Counted from the stretch's first letter, positions 47,457 through 60,245 are shown. The stretch: 64,000 bases of DNA from Corynebacterium suedekumii (GCF_030252185.1 NZ_CP126970.1:2542001-2606000); one strand, 5' to 3'. Notes: generated by a model not told the origin, from the sequence alone. A program made the numbers and translations.

Positions 47457-48764
47457 CTACGTGCTCACCAGGTACTCGTACTCGGGGGTGTTCGGCTGCA
47501 GGTGCTCGCAGTTGATGCGGGAGGCCGTCATGCGGTCGAGCAGTGGGTCGAGGTCGCTGGCGCGGCCGAGTTCGAGGCCGACCAGGGCCGCACCGGTTTC
47601 GCGGTTGTTGCGCTTGAGGTACTCGAAGAGGGTGATGTCGTCGTCGGGGCCGAGGATGTCGGTGAGGAAGTGGCGGAGCTGGCCGGGTTCCTGGGGGAAG
47701 TTGACCAGGAAGTAGTGCTTGAGGCCGCGGTGGACGAGGGAGCGTTCCATGATCTCGGCGTAGCGGAGGACGTCGTTGTTGCCGCCGGAGATGATGCACA
47801 CGACGACGGAGCCGGGGGCGAGGTTCATTTCGCGCAGGCCGGTGACGGAGAGGGCGCCGGCGGGCTCGGCGATGATGCCCTCGTTCTGGTAGAGCTCGAG
47901 CATCTCGGTGCAGACGGCGCCTTCGGACACGTTGATGACGTGGATGCGGCCCTGGTTGGCTTCGACGGTGTGGTACGGCAGTTCGCCGATGCGTCTGACG
48001 GCGGCGCCGTCGACGAAGGAGTCGACTTTGTCCAGGGTGACGGGTTCACCGGCGTCGAGGGCGGCCTGGAGGGAGGCGGCGCCGGCGGGTTCGACGCCGA
48101 CGATGGCGGTGCGTGGTGCCATGTCGGCGAGGTAGCTGGTGACTCCGGCGAGCAGGCCGGCGCCGCCGACGGGGACGAAGACGGTGTCCAGGGACTTGCC
48201 GATGGTGGTGAGCTGGCTGAGGATCTCGGCGGCGACGGTGCCCTGGCCGATGACGGTGTCGCGGGCGTCGAAGGGCTCGATGATGGTGGCGCCGCGTTCG
48301 GCGGCGTCGGCACGCGCGGCGGCGGCGGCTTCGTCGAAGTTGTTGCCGGTGACCACGAGGTCGACCATGTCGCCGCCGTGGACCTGGATGCGGTCGCGTT
48401 TCTGCTTCGGTGTCTGGCTGGGGACGAAGATGCGGCCCTGGATGCCCATGGTGCGGCAGGCGTACGCGACACCCTGGGCGTGGTTGCCGGCGGAGGCGGC
48501 GACGATGCCGGCGGCGCGCTGTTCGGCGTCGAGGTTGGCGATGGCGAAGTAGGCGCCGCGGATCTTGTAGGAGCGCACGTCCTGGAGGTCCTCGCGCTTG
48601 AGGTAGACCTCGACGCCGGTGTCCTCGGACAGTCGGGGGCAGTACTGCAGCGGGGTGGGGGCGATCACCGAGGAGATCCGCGCCTGCGCCAGCTGAATGT
48701 CCGACGCGCGTACGGGCGTGTAGGTGGACGGGGCGGTGATGGTGCCGGACTGGTTCTCGCTCAT
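47457..48764 (-). CDS. ilvA: Threonine ammonia-lyase (threonine deaminase)
   Basis: PLP enzyme forming 2-oxobutyrate for isoleucine synthesis. It has 435 residues. The cofactor lysine is in VRSYKIRGAYFAI, with ASAGNHAQGVAYA and PVGGAGLLAGV as PLP-binding loops. A single C-terminal regulatory domain (about 345-435, KHYFLVNFPQEPGQL) matches the short biosynthetic form of corynebacteria. -10 TACACT lies 8 nt before the ATG. No leucine- or isoleucine-rich leader peptide is seen. Confidence 0.96.
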   Translation of the reverse strand: MSENQSGTITAPSTYTPVRASDIQLAQARISSVIAPTPLQYCPRLSEDTGVEVYLKREDLQDVRSYKIRGAYFAIANLDAEQRAAGIVAASAGNHAQGVAYACRTMGIQGRIFVPSQTPKQKRDRIQVHGGDMVDLVVTGNNFDEAAAAARADAAERGATIIEPFDARDTVIGQGTVAAEILSQLTTIGKSLDTVFVPVGGAGLLAGVTSYLADMAPRTAIVGVEPAGAASLQAALDAGEPVTLDKVDSFVDGAAVRRIGELPYHTVEANQGRIHVINVSEGAVCTEMLELYQNEGIIAEPAGALSVTGLREMNLAPGSVVVCIISGGNNDVLRYAEIMERSLVHRGLKHYFLVNFPQEPGQLRHFLTDILGPDDDITLFEYLKRNNRETGAALVGLELGRASDLDPLLDRMTASRINCEHLQPNTPEYEYLVST

Positions 48765-48813
48765 GTCGAGACAGTGTAGTCCCCGCTCATCGCGCGCCCA
48801 CCTGGGCTGGCCG

Positions 48814-48869
48814 GTTCACGGACTGTTCACCCGCGGGTCACTCGGTGTACCGCCTGGCGTTCACTTCGG
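48814..48869 (+). promoter_or_regulatory. PHO-box-like direct-repeat array
   Basis: Three consecutive 11-nt units GTTCACGGACT, GTTCACCCGCG and GGTCACTCGGT fill 48814-48846, and a fourth, GTTCACTTCGG, follows at 48859-48869. Unit 2 fits the Streptomyces PhoP consensus G(T/G)TCAYYYR(G/C)G perfectly; corynebacterial PhoR sites have the same 11-nt period. The array ends about 23 nt before a TTATCC -10-like box, upstream of the secreted protein gene. Confidence 0.6.
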
Positions 48870-48922
48870 TGGGGCACGCTGACAGGCGGTTTTTATCCGT
48901 CCGCCAGTCTTTGTTCAGGAGC

Positions 48923-50650
48923 ATGTCCTTGTCCCTCCGTCGTTCCGCCGTCGCCCTGTGCGCGGCCTCCGTCACCGGTTTCTCCCTCGTCACCCCGGCT
49001 CACGCCGCGCTTGTCGACGCCCCCGTCACCCACTCCGCACCGGGTGCGGCGTTGGCGGTGGAACCCATCGGCACCTACGAGACCGGCATCTTCGACCAGT
49101 CCGCCGCCGAGATCGTCGCCCACCATGCCGACTCCCAGCGGGTGATGGTGGTCAACGCGAACTCCGGTGAGATCGACGTCCTGGACATCTCCGACCCCAC
49201 CGCCCCGACCCTGCTCCACTCGGTCGACGCCGGTGCGGACACGACCATCAACTCGGTCGCGGTGCGTGCCGACGGCCTCGCCGTCGCCACCGTCGAGCCC
49301 GCCGACAAGACCGCCCCCGGCGAGGTCATCTTCTTCGACGCCGCCGGTGACGGCGAGGTGCTCGGCCGCGCGGGGGTCGGTTCCCTCCCCGACATGGTCA
49401 CCATCACCGAGGACGGCACCCACGCCCTCGTGGCCAACGAGGCTGAGCCGGCCGAGGACTACTCGGTCGACCCGGAGGGCTCCGTCTCCGTGATCACCCT
49501 GCCCGCCGATCTGTCCGGTCTCGCCGCCGTGGAGGTCCGCACCGCCGACTTCCGTGCCTTCAACGCCGAGGGCGCACTGCCGGAGGGGGTGCGTGTCTTC
49601 GGCCAGGTGGGCGCCTCCACCACCGTCGCCCAGAATCTCGAGCCCGAGTACATCACCACCTCCGGTGGTAAGGCCTACGTGTCCCTGCAGGAGAACAACG
49701 CCCTGGCGGTGGTGGACATCGCCTCCGCCACCGTCGAGGCGGTCCACCCGCTGGGCACCGTCGACCTCACCGAGGTGCCGATGGACATCTCCAACCGCGA
49801 CGACGCCATCGACATCAGGAACTGGCCCATCAGGTCCTTCCTCATGCCCGACGCGATCGAGTCCTACTCCGCCGGCGGGAACACCTACATCGTCACCGCC
49901 AACGAGGGTGACGCCCGCGACTGGGAGGCCTACTCCGAGGAGGCCCGCGTCAAGGACCTCGGCTCGGATGGTCTCGCCCCCATCTGTGAGGGCTACGCCG
50001 GGATGACCGCCGGGGAGATCGAGACCTTCCGCGAGGACGCGAACGCCGGCCGCCTCACCATCACCACCGTCGACGGCCTCACCGCCGACGGGAGCTGCTA
50101 CGAGCAGATCCACGGCTACGGCGGCCGCGGATTCTCCATTGTCGACGCCGCCGGCAACCGCGTGTTCAACTCCGACGACGAGTTCGAGCAGATCATCGCC
50201 GAGGCCGTGCCCGAGTACTTCAACTCCAACCACTCCGAGTCGGGTTTCGACGGCCGCTCCGACGACAAGGGCCCCGAGCCGGAGGGGGTCGCCCTCGGCG
50301 AGATCGACGGTCGCACCTACGCCTTCATCGGCCTCGAGCGCGTCGGCGGTGTCATGGTCTACGACGTCACCGTGCCGCAGGCGGCATCCTTTGTCACCTA
50401 CGTCAACAACCGCGACTTCTCCCACTCCGTCGAGGACGACGGCGACGCGGTTCTGTCTCAGGCCGGTGACCTCGGCCCCGAGGGTCTGGCCTTCATTTCC
50501 GCCGGCGACTCCCCGACAGGCCAGGATCTGCTCGTCGTGGGCAACGAGGTCTCCGGCACCACGACGATCTTCGGGGTCACGAGCCTGCTCAGCGGCGGTT
50601 CTTCCGGCCCTTCGCTTTCCTCCGGGCTTTCTTCCGGCTCCAGCCGCTGA
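48923..50650 (+). CDS. Secreted choice-of-anchor I family protein
   Basis: 575 residues with a Sec signal peptide (MSLSLRRSAVALCAASVTG ... THAHA-type cleavage after TPAHAA). The body is a beta-propeller of the choice-of-anchor I family: GEIDVLDISDPTAP, DMVTITEDGTHALVANEAEP, TYIVTANEGDARDWEAY, GVALGEIDGRTYAFIGLERV. The C-terminus is Gly/Ser-rich without sorting signal or membrane helix, so it is released or non-covalently held. Some relatives are annotated phosphatase or phytase-like. The upstream PHO-like array suggests induction by phosphate limitation. CAGGAG precedes the ATG. Confidence 0.82.
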   Translation: MSLSLRRSAVALCAASVTGFSLVTPAHAALVDAPVTHSAPGAALAVEPIGTYETGIFDQSAAEIVAHHADSQRVMVVNANSGEIDVLDISDPTAPTLLHSVDAGADTTINSVAVRADGLAVATVEPADKTAPGEVIFFDAAGDGEVLGRAGVGSLPDMVTITEDGTHALVANEAEPAEDYSVDPEGSVSVITLPADLSGLAAVEVRTADFRAFNAEGALPEGVRVFGQVGASTTVAQNLEPEYITTSGGKAYVSLQENNALAVVDIASATVEAVHPLGTVDLTEVPMDISNRDDAIDIRNWPIRSFLMPDAIESYSAGGNTYIVTANEGDARDWEAYSEEARVKDLGSDGLAPICEGYAGMTAGEIETFREDANAGRLTITTVDGLTADGSCYEQIHGYGGRGFSIVDAAGNRVFNSDDEFEQIIAEAVPEYFNSNHSESGFDGRSDDKGPEPEGVALGEIDGRTYAFIGLERVGGVMVYDVTVPQAASFVTYVNNRDFSHSVEDDGDAVLSQAGDLGPEGLAFISAGDSPTGQDLLVVGNEVSGTTTIFGVTSLLSGGSSGPSLSSGLSSGSSR

Positions 50651-50702
50651 CGAGCCTGCTAAGTTCTTATTCATCCCTCCCCCTCATCATCTGGAGACAC
50701 CC

Positions 50703-51104
50703 GTGAACCGACGTCGCCTGTCCGTGGCCCTCATCGCCGCAGCCAGCACCACCCTGGCCCTGGTCAGCCCTGTCCATGCCCAGACCACCACCGACACCGA
50801 GCAGTCCCAGTCCAGCTTCATGGGCCCGGGCGAGCTCGCCAACTCAATCTCCAGCGGCAACGGCAGCTCCGGGGTCCCGGAGAGCGAGCAGGAGCCCGCC
50901 CCCGCCCCCGAGCCGGAGCCGGAGCTGCCCGGTTGGGCCGGATCCCTGGAGATCTCCCCCCAGGCTGAGCTCGCCCTCGCCATCGTCGGCGCCGTCTTCG
51001 CCGTCGGTTCCTTCGCCACCAAGGTCGCCGTCTTCGCCATCCCGATCATCCCGGGCGCCCAGGAGCAGCTGGAGCAGACCCTGCGCGGAATCGGTCTCGT
51101 CTGA
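50703..51104 (+). CDS. Secreted or membrane-anchored small protein
   Basis: 133 residues from GTG 50703, with a TGGAG site upstream. The signal peptide (RRRLSVALIAAASTTLALVSPVHA) is followed by a Ser/Gln-rich stretch and a Pro/Glu repeat (PAPAPEPEPELP). A hydrophobic helix (about 88-116) and an amphipathic end (AQEQLEQTLRGIG) follow. It lies 50 bp after the choice-of-anchor gene, so the two may be co-transcribed. Function unknown. Confidence 0.72.
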   Translation: MNRRRLSVALIAAASTTLALVSPVHAQTTTDTEQSQSSFMGPGELANSISSGNGSSGVPESEQEPAPAPEPEPELPGWAGSLEISPQAELALAIVGAVFAVGSFATKVAVFAIPIIPGAQEQLEQTLRGIGLV

Positions 51105-51121
51105 TCCGATCCCGAATCAGC

Positions 51122-51156
51122 TGAGGGCCCGCAGTCACCATGACTGCGGGCCCTCA
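51122..51156. terminator. Bidirectional terminator hairpin
   Basis: 16-bp perfect stem TGAGGGCCCGCAGTCA (51122-51137) with TGACTGCGGGCCCTCA (51141-51156) and a 3-nt loop. It lies between the convergent small secreted protein and core-MetE genes. Confidence 0.8.
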
Positions 51157-51167
51157 CTCATGAACTG

Positions 51168-52373
51168 CTAGAACAGTTCCTCCGTGGCGATGCGTGCGCC
51201 CTCGACGAGCGACTCCAGCTTCGCCCAGGCGATCTGCTGGTTGAGGCGGCCGCCCAGACCACAGTCGGTGGAGGCGACGACGTTCTCCGGGCCGACGACC
51301 TCCGCGAACTGGATGATGCGGTCGGCCACCAGGCGCGGGTGCTCGATGGCGTTGGTGCTGTGGGAGATGACACCCGGGTAGATGACCGCACCCTCCGGCA
51401 GCTTGTGGTCCTGCCAGACCCGCCACTCGTGGGCGTGCCGCGGAGAGGCACCCTCGAAGGAGAAGCCGCCGACCTCGGCGCGGAGGATCTCCTCGGCGAT
51501 GTCACCGAAGGGGACGTCGGTGGCGTGCGGCCCGTGCCAGGAGCCCCAGCAGATGTGCAGGCGGGTCAGCTCGCGGGGCAGGCCCTTGACGGCGTGGTTG
51601 ATGGCGTCGACGCGGGTGCGCAGCCAGTCGCGGTAGTCGTCCAGGGACGGCTCCGGGTTGATCTGGTCCCAGGACTCGGCGAGATCCGGGGCGTCGAGCT
51701 GGACGGTGAAGCCGGCGTCGGTGATGGCCTTGTACTCCTGGGCCATCGCGTCGGCGCAGGCCCACACGACCTCGTCGTCGGTGCTGTAGTGCTCGTTCTT
51801 CAGACGGGCCGCGGAACCCGGGGACAGCGCGGCCACGAAGGCGTCGGTGGCACCGGACTTGTCCATGGCGCCGCGGAGGAGCTTGACGTCCGCCTCTACC
51901 TCGTCCTGACCGATGTAGGTGATCGGGCCGGTGAACTTCGGGTTGCCCACCTTGGCGCGGCCGGCGAAGATGCCGGAGTCCGGGTCGGAGTAGGCCTCGT
52001 CGAACAGGGCGCGGTCCCGGCGGTCCGGGAAGGAGGTGAGCTTGATGTTGCCCGGGGTCGAGCGGGCGACCTCCTGGGAGGCCCAGCGGTCCTCATCGGT
52101 CATGGTGAGGCCGCCGAGGCGGGTGAAGGAGTAGTTCCACCAGGCGCCGTAGTCGATGGCGCCGGAGGTGATGTGGCCGTACTCGCCCTCGTTGATGATG
52201 TCGATGCCCAGGTCCACCTGGCGCTGCACGACCTGGTCGACGGCACCCTGGAGGATCTCGAGGAACTGCTCGTCGCCCAGCTCACCGTTGGCACGGCGGG
52301 TGTTGGCGTCGAGCAGTTCCGGGGTGCGCGGGAGGGAACCCACGTGGGTGGTGCGGATCTTGTTGACGGACAT
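51168..52373 (-). CDS. Core-MetE: cobalamin-independent methionine synthase II family protein
   Basis: 401 residues, equivalent to the C-terminal catalytic half of MetE (about 750 residues). The N-terminal folate/homocysteine duplicate domain is absent. The zinc ligands are all visible: His273 and Cys275 in RLHICWGSW, Glu307 in FSFEGAS and Cys371 in STDCGLG. Core-only enzymes use methyl donors other than methyl-tetrahydrofolate polyglutamate, so the donor is uncertain. TTGGAG precedes the ATG. A perfect McbR operator upstream places it in the sulphur regulon. Confidence 0.87.
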   Translation of the reverse strand: MSVNKIRTTHVGSLPRTPELLDANTRRANGELGDEQFLEILQGAVDQVVQRQVDLGIDIINEGEYGHITSGAIDYGAWWNYSFTRLGGLTMTDEDRWASQEVARSTPGNIKLTSFPDRRDRALFDEAYSDPDSGIFAGRAKVGNPKFTGPITYIGQDEVEADVKLLRGAMDKSGATDAFVAALSPGSAARLKNEHYSTDDEVVWACADAMAQEYKAITDAGFTVQLDAPDLAESWDQINPEPSLDDYRDWLRTRVDAINHAVKGLPRELTRLHICWGSWHGPHATDVPFGDIAEEILRAEVGGFSFEGASPRHAHEWRVWQDHKLPEGAVIYPGVISHSTNAIEHPRLVADRIIQFAEVVGPENVVASTDCGLGGRLNQQIAWAKLESLVEGARIATEELF

Positions 52374-52394
52374 TCACAACTCCAATACGAAAAA

Positions 52395-52410
52395 TAGACT
52401 GTGCGGTCTA
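52395..52410 (-). promoter_or_regulatory. McbR operator
   Basis: TAGAC-TGTGCG-GTCTA matches the 16-bp McbR consensus TAGAC-N6-GTCTA at every fixed position. McbR represses methionine and cysteine genes in C. glutamicum. The site lies 22 bp before the core-MetE start codon, over its probable promoter. Confidence 0.8.
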
Positions 52411-52473
52411 CCCTAACCGATGGAGCGTCGGGGCAGGATTCCGTCGGCGGAATTGCCCGATTTATATTCAGAC

Positions 52474-56037
<3,564 letters not shown>

Positions 56038-56294
56038 GGCAGTGAGTCTAGCCAGTGCGTCAAGCCGAGAAAATTACACGGATGTCTAGTCGGTGACCAG
56101 CAGGTTCGAGGCGTCGAGGGTGAGCTCGCTGCACGTGAGTCTCCCCGCCCTCGAGCTACCTGACCGTGCCCCTGCCGGGTGATGCAGATCCGTTCAGCCT
56201 CGCTCCGGAACGGCAGAATCTGTGCAGCAGCATCGGCCACAGCCTACAACCACCCACGACGGTAATCATCACACCAAGGGGTAGCATCCCCTCC

Positions 56295-57155
56295 ATGGTC
56301 TTCGGTCTGCTCGCCTATCTGCTGTGGGGTCTGTTCCCGGCGTTCTTCCCCCTGTTGTTGCCGGCGGGGCCGGTGGAGATCCTGGCGCACCGGATCGTGT
56401 GGACCGCGGTGCTCATGGTGCTGGTGCTCACGGCGCTCAAGGGGTGGGGTGAGTTGAGGAGGGCGTCGAGACGCACGTGGCTGCTGTTGGTGACGGCGGG
56501 TGTGCTCATCTCGGCGAACTGGGGCATCTACGTCCTGGCGGTGAATTCGGGGCATGTGGCGGATGCGGCGTTGGGCTACTTCATCAATCCGCTGCTGTCG
56601 GTGCTGCTGGCGGTGGTGTTCCTGGGTGAGCGGCTCAACCGGATGCAGTTGGTGGCGGTGGGCATCGCCACGCTCGGTGTGCTCCAGTTGACGTTCCTGT
56701 CGGGGCAGGCGCCGGTGATGGCGTTGGGCATGGCTATCACGTTCGGGTTCTACGGTCTGGTGAAGAAGCGGGTGCAGGTGTCTCCGCGGGCGTCGTTGAC
56801 GGCGGAGACCCTGGTCATCGCGCCGTTGGGCATCGTCTACCTGGTGTGGCTGGAGAGCACCGGGCAGGGGACGTTCTTCTCGGAGGGGCCGGTGCACACC
56901 ACGTTGCTGGTCGTCTCGGGTCTGGTGACCACGGCGCCGCTGTTGTTGTTCGGGATGGCGGCGAAGCGTCTGCCCTTGGCGACGATCGGCATGATCCAGT
57001 ATCTGACGCCGACGATGCAGATGCTGTGGGCGTTGTTCGTCACCCAGGAGTATCTGTCCCCGGCGCGCTGGGTCGGGTTCATCATCATCTGGGTCGCGGT
57101 GGCGATCTATCTGGCCGACATCGTCCGCCGGCGTCGCCACCACCAGGTGCGTTAG
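56295..57155 (+). CDS. rarD: RarD-type EamA family permease
   Basis: Drug/metabolite transporter superfamily protein of 286 residues with ten hydrophobic segments. RarD blocks are LLWGLFPAFFPLL, ANWGIYVLAVNSGHVADAALGYFINPLLSV and MIQYLTPTMQMLWALFVTQE. Export substrate unknown. ATG 56295 is supported by -10 TAGCAT exactly 7 nt upstream; longer in-frame readings are not family-like. The region 56038-56294 holds the divergent promoters and no gene. It overlaps the convergent gene by 4 bp. Confidence 0.9.
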   Translation: MVFGLLAYLLWGLFPAFFPLLLPAGPVEILAHRIVWTAVLMVLVLTALKGWGELRRASRRTWLLLVTAGVLISANWGIYVLAVNSGHVADAALGYFINPLLSVLLAVVFLGERLNRMQLVAVGIATLGVLQLTFLSGQAPVMALGMAITFGFYGLVKKRVQVSPRASLTAETLVIAPLGIVYLVWLESTGQGTFFSEGPVHTTLLVVSGLVTTAPLLLFGMAAKRLPLATIGMIQYLTPTMQMLWALFVTQEYLSPARWVGFIIIWVAVAIYLADIVRRRRHHQVR

Positions 57156-57721
57156 GGGACCTGGACCGGCCGGACGCCGAAGCGTCCCCAGGCCGCATCA
57201 GACGGGAGGACCTCGACGGTGGCCACCGCGTCGTCGGTGGCGATCGCGCGGAGGGGGTCGCCGGCGTCGTGGGCGACGACGGCGTCGATACGCTCGGGCA
57301 CCGGGACATCGCCGATGCCGGCCAGGGAATCGCCGATGCGGCTGAGTTCGCGGTCGAAGACGTCCGCCCGGGTCTCCCCGTCCACAGGTTCCGGCAGAGC
57401 GAAGGGTGGGGCGAGTGCGACGACGAGGGCGTTGACCCGGTCAAGGGGCTCCAGCACCTCGGCGGCCTCGGCCGGGGTCAGTGGCTCGTCTAAGGTGATC
57501 AGGGCGTAGGCCGGGTCGGTGGCCACGGCGAGGGACTCCGCCGCGCGGGCCTGGTAGTCCTCGAAGGACTCCCCCGCCTCGGTGCCGAGCATGTCCCCGT
57601 TCGGTGCGGCCGGCTCGGACGTCGCGTCGTCGAGGAAGGCGAGCACGAGGACGCCGGCGAACGCGACGGCCGCGAGCACGGCGACGATCCGACGGATCAG
57701 CTCCCACTGCCCCTCGGTCAT
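57152..57721 (-). CDS. Membrane-anchored hypothetical protein downstream of rluD
   Basis: 189 residues with one N-terminal transmembrane segment (about 11-29, [19 protein letters not shown]) and an extracytoplasmic domain. Acidic segments and [25 protein letters not shown] are visible. Its start overlaps the rluD end by 4 bp, so it is the last gene of lspA-rluD-this operon. No domain recognised. Confidence 0.77.
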   Translation of the reverse strand: MTEGQWELIRRIVAVLAAVAFAGVLVLAFLDDATSEPAAPNGDMLGTEAGESFEDYQARAAESLAVATDPAYALITLDEPLTPAEAAEVLEPLDRVNALVVALAPPFALPEPVDGETRADVFDRELSRIGDSLAGIGDVPVPERIDAVVAHDAGDPLRAIATDDAVATVEVLPSDAAWGRFGVRPVQVP

Positions 57722-58641
57722 CCTCGCACCACGTCCAGGGCGTGCGCCAGGTCATCGGGGTACGGGGCCTCGATCTCCATCCAGCGGCCGTCGGCCGGGT
57801 GGTGGAAACCGAGCTTCACCGCGTGCAGCCACTGGCGGATGAGCCCGAGGCGTTCGGAGAGTTCCGGGTTGGATCCGTACATCGGGTCGCCGACGCACGG
57901 GTGGCCGATGGCGGACATGTGCACGCGGATCTGGTGGGTGCGGCCGGTCTCCAGTTTCACCTCGAGGAGGGTGGCGTCGCGGAAGGCCTCGATGGTGTCG
58001 TAGTGCGTGATGGCGTGTTTGCCCTCGGAGGTGACGGCGAAGCGCCAGCCGGCGGAGGGGTGACGGCCGATGGGGGCGTCGATGGTGCCGGTGAACGGGT
58101 CGGGATGTCCCTGGACCAGGGCGTGGTAGGTCTTGTCCACGGTGCGGTGACGGAAGGCGTTCTTGAGCACGGTGTAGCCGCGCTCGGAGGCGGCGACGAC
58201 CATGACGCCGGAGGTGCCGACGTCGAGACGCTGGACGATGCCCTTGCGCTCCGGCGGGCCGGAGGTGGAGATGCGGAAACCCGCGGCGGCGAGCCCGCCG
58301 ACGACCGTGGGTCCGTCCCAGCCGACGGTGGGGTGCGCGGCGACGCCGACCGGTTTGTGGACCGCGATGAGGTCGTCGTCGGAGTAGAGGATGTCCATGC
58401 CCTCGATGAGCTCCTCCCGCGGGGTGAGGTCGGGGACCTCGGGGAGGGTGACCTCCAGCCACGTGTCGGCGGTGAGGCGGTCGGACTTGCCGACCGGGCG
58501 GCCGTCGACAAGCACGTCACCGTCGGTGGCCAGGTCGGCGGCGACGGTGCGGGAGAGGCCGAGGAGGCGGGAGAGGGCGGCGTCGACACGCATGCCGGCC
58601 AGGCCCTCGGGGACGGGGAGGGTGCGGGTCTCACGGGTCAT
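57718..58641 (-). CDS. rluD: 23S rRNA pseudouridine synthase, RluA/RluD family
   Basis: 307 residues. The N-terminal S4 domain (about 14-75) precedes the catalytic domain. The catalytic aspartate is in the family motif [37 protein letters not shown] is the second conserved block. The gene sits directly after lspA with a 4-bp overlap, a standard arrangement. The exact target uridines cannot be determined. Confidence 0.94.
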   Translation of the reverse strand: MTRETRTLPVPEGLAGMRVDAALSRLLGLSRTVAADLATDGDVLVDGRPVGKSDRLTADTWLEVTLPEVPDLTPREELIEGMDILYSDDDLIAVHKPVGVAAHPTVGWDGPTVVGGLAAAGFRISTSGPPERKGIVQRLDVGTSGVMVVAASERGYTVLKNAFRHRTVDKTYHALVQGHPDPFTGTIDAPIGRHPSAGWRFAVTSEGKHAITHYDTIEAFRDATLLEVKLETGRTHQIRVHMSAIGHPCVGDPMYGSNPELSERLGLIRQWLHAVKLGFHHPADGRWMEIEAPYPDDLAHALDVVRG

Positions 58642-59165
58642 GCGGCCACCTCCTCGCGGTTCTTCTCGCGGCGTTCCTCGGTGAGAATCGCGATGACGAA
58701 CACGACGACGCCGCAGGTGATGGACGCGTCCGCGATGTTGAACACCGCGAACCCGCCGACGGAGATGTAGTCGACGACGTGCCCGAACCAGAAGCCCGGG
58801 TCACGGAACAGCCGGTCGATGAGGTTGCCCAGGGCGCCGCCGGCGATCATCGCCAGGCCCACGGCCTGCCAGCGGTCCCGGATCTTCGGCGCCAGGATCG
58901 CGATGACCACCACGAACGTCAGCTGGATGGTGGTGAACAACCACGTCGAGTCCGCCCCCATGGAGAACGCGGCACCCGGGTTGAACAGCAGGAAGAAGCG
59001 GAACCAGTCCCCGATGACCGGCACCGGGACGCCGGGTTCCAGCCAGGAGAGCATGATCGCCTTGACCACCTGGTCCACCGCGGCCACCGCGAGGATGATC
59101 ACCGCCATCATCGCGACGTGTCGGGTCCGGGGCCGGGCTACTCTCTGACTCACGGACCCCATCAT
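58638..59165 (-). CDS. lspA: Lipoprotein signal peptidase
   Basis: Membrane aspartic protease removing signal peptides from diacylated prolipoproteins, acting after Lgt. It has 175 residues and four transmembrane segments. The catalytic aspartates lie in [11 protein letters not shown] and [21 protein letters not shown] and VDYISVGGF are typical. The ATG at 59165 is immediately followed by another ATG, and GTG at 59150 is a third possible start. It diverges from the lipoprotein gene at 59223. Confidence 0.95.
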   Translation of the reverse strand: MMGSVSQRVARPRTRHVAMMAVIILAVAAVDQVVKAIMLSWLEPGVPVPVIGDWFRFFLLFNPGAAFSMGADSTWLFTTIQLTFVVVIAILAPKIRDRWQAVGLAMIAGGALGNLIDRLFRDPGFWFGHVVDYISVGGFAVFNIADASITCGVVVFVIAILTEERREKNREEVAA

Positions 59166-59222
59166 TCCCCACCGGCGCGGTCGCGGTCCACCCGACCTGG
59201 TGCATCGAGTAGCGTTGACGGG

Positions 59223-60215
59223 GTGATTTTCTCCTCCGCCTCCCGCCTGAATCGCGCCCTCCTCGCCGCCGCCGTCGCCTCCTCGCTCACGCTGGCCGCC
59301 TGCACGCCCGAGGAGACCGGCCCCGCCACCGAGGCCGCCGTCGGCCTGACCGTCGACGCCCCGCGGATCACCGTCGACTCCATCGGCGAGGGTGACCGCG
59401 AGGTGATCGCCTACCGGGACATCCAGGAGGAGCCGGACGACCCGGAGGCCCGCACCATGCAGGACGTGTCCGTCGAGGTCGCCGAGGGCTTCACCCAGGA
59501 GGTCATGCGTGCCGACGCCGTCGACGTCGCCGCCCCCGCCGGCGGCGACGTGGACACCCTCACCCTCCCGTTGACCGGCTCCACCTCCCCGGCCGCGGAG
59601 GCCGACCCGGAGAACGAGGAACGCCCCGCCACCCGCGACGTCGAACTGCGCGTCGGGCAGCCGTCGAGCACCAACCTCGAACAGACCGACGACATCCGCT
59701 CCGCCGAGGGCTTCCTGGTCGGCTGGCGCGGCGAGGACAACGGCGAGGTCTCCACCGTCCGCCTGGCCGCCCCCGTCGACGCCACCGACGCCGGCCGCGC
59801 CACCGTGGAGCAGTCCCTGATGAAACTGCTGTCCCTGCCGGTCGTCTTCCCCGAGGAGGCCGTGGGCCCCGGCGCCACCTGGTCCGTCGACTCCCGCGTC
59901 ACCGGCGAATCCACCCTCCTGCAGACCACCACCTACACGCTGGTCTCCCACGACGGCGACACCGTCGAACTCGACGTCGAGGTCCAGCAGCGCCCCGCCC
60001 TCGGCGCCCTGGAGATGGAGGACGGCCAGTCCCTCTCCGTGCTCAACGCCAACACCACCAGCCAGGGCACCCTCACCGTCGACCTCACCCAGCCGCTGCC
60101 CGTCGACGGCGAGGTCGCCTACACCACCCGCGTGATCTACGGCGGCCCCGATTCCGACGTCCGCGTCGTCCAGGACTCCACCACCGGACTCACCTTCAGC
60201 CCCACCGCCGACTGA
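59223..60215 (+). CDS. Lipoprotein of unknown function
   Basis: 330 residues from GTG 59223. The signal peptide ends in lipobox LAAC (TLAACTPEETG). The mature part is acidic and contains MKLLSLPVVFPEEAVGPGATW and TSQGTLTVDLTQPLPV, typical of a beta-rich secreted domain related to DUF6263-like proteins, though this is uncertain. -10 TAGCGT ends exactly 7 nt before the GTG, so the mRNA is leaderless. The 3' end contains part of the ABC-F promoter. Confidence 0.82.
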   Translation: MIFSSASRLNRALLAAAVASSLTLAACTPEETGPATEAAVGLTVDAPRITVDSIGEGDREVIAYRDIQEEPDDPEARTMQDVSVEVAEGFTQEVMRADAVDVAAPAGGDVDTLTLPLTGSTSPAAEADPENEERPATRDVELRVGQPSSTNLEQTDDIRSAEGFLVGWRGEDNGEVSTVRLAAPVDATDAGRATVEQSLMKLLSLPVVFPEEAVGPGATWSVDSRVTGESTLLQTTTYTLVSHDGDTVELDVEVQQRPALGALEMEDGQSLSVLNANTTSQGTLTVDLTQPLPVDGEVAYTTRVIYGGPDSDVRVVQDSTTGLTFSPTAD

Positions 60216-60217
60216 TA

Positions 60218-60223
60218 TATACT
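60218..60223 (+). promoter_or_regulatory. -10 element of the ABC-F transcript
   Basis: TATACT overlapping the AT-rich TGATATATACT after the lipoprotein stop. The 7-nt spacing to the ATG at 60231 equals that of other leaderless genes here, so transcription should begin at that ATG. A -35 is not obvious. Confidence 0.65.
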
Positions 60224-60230
60224 GCTCAGC

Positions 60231-60245
60231 ATGATTCTTCGTTGA
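60231..60245 (+). CDS. Leaderless four-codon uORF (MILR) before the ABC-F gene
   Basis: ATG-ATT-CTT-CGT-TGA. It starts 7 nt after the -10, where leaderless translation begins on other genes in this window. Its stop overlaps the next ATG (TGATG). Bases 60232-60241 can pair with the ABC-F Shine-Dalgarno region. Resembles leader peptides controlling antibiotic-resistance ABC-F genes, but expression is unproven. Confidence 0.5.
   Translation: MILR

Noticed and set aside
56088-56150. Short leftward reading ending SELTLDASNLLVTD that looks like a C-terminus
   Set aside because: The open frame extends only about 30 codons with no start codon or family match; treated as intergenic sequence.
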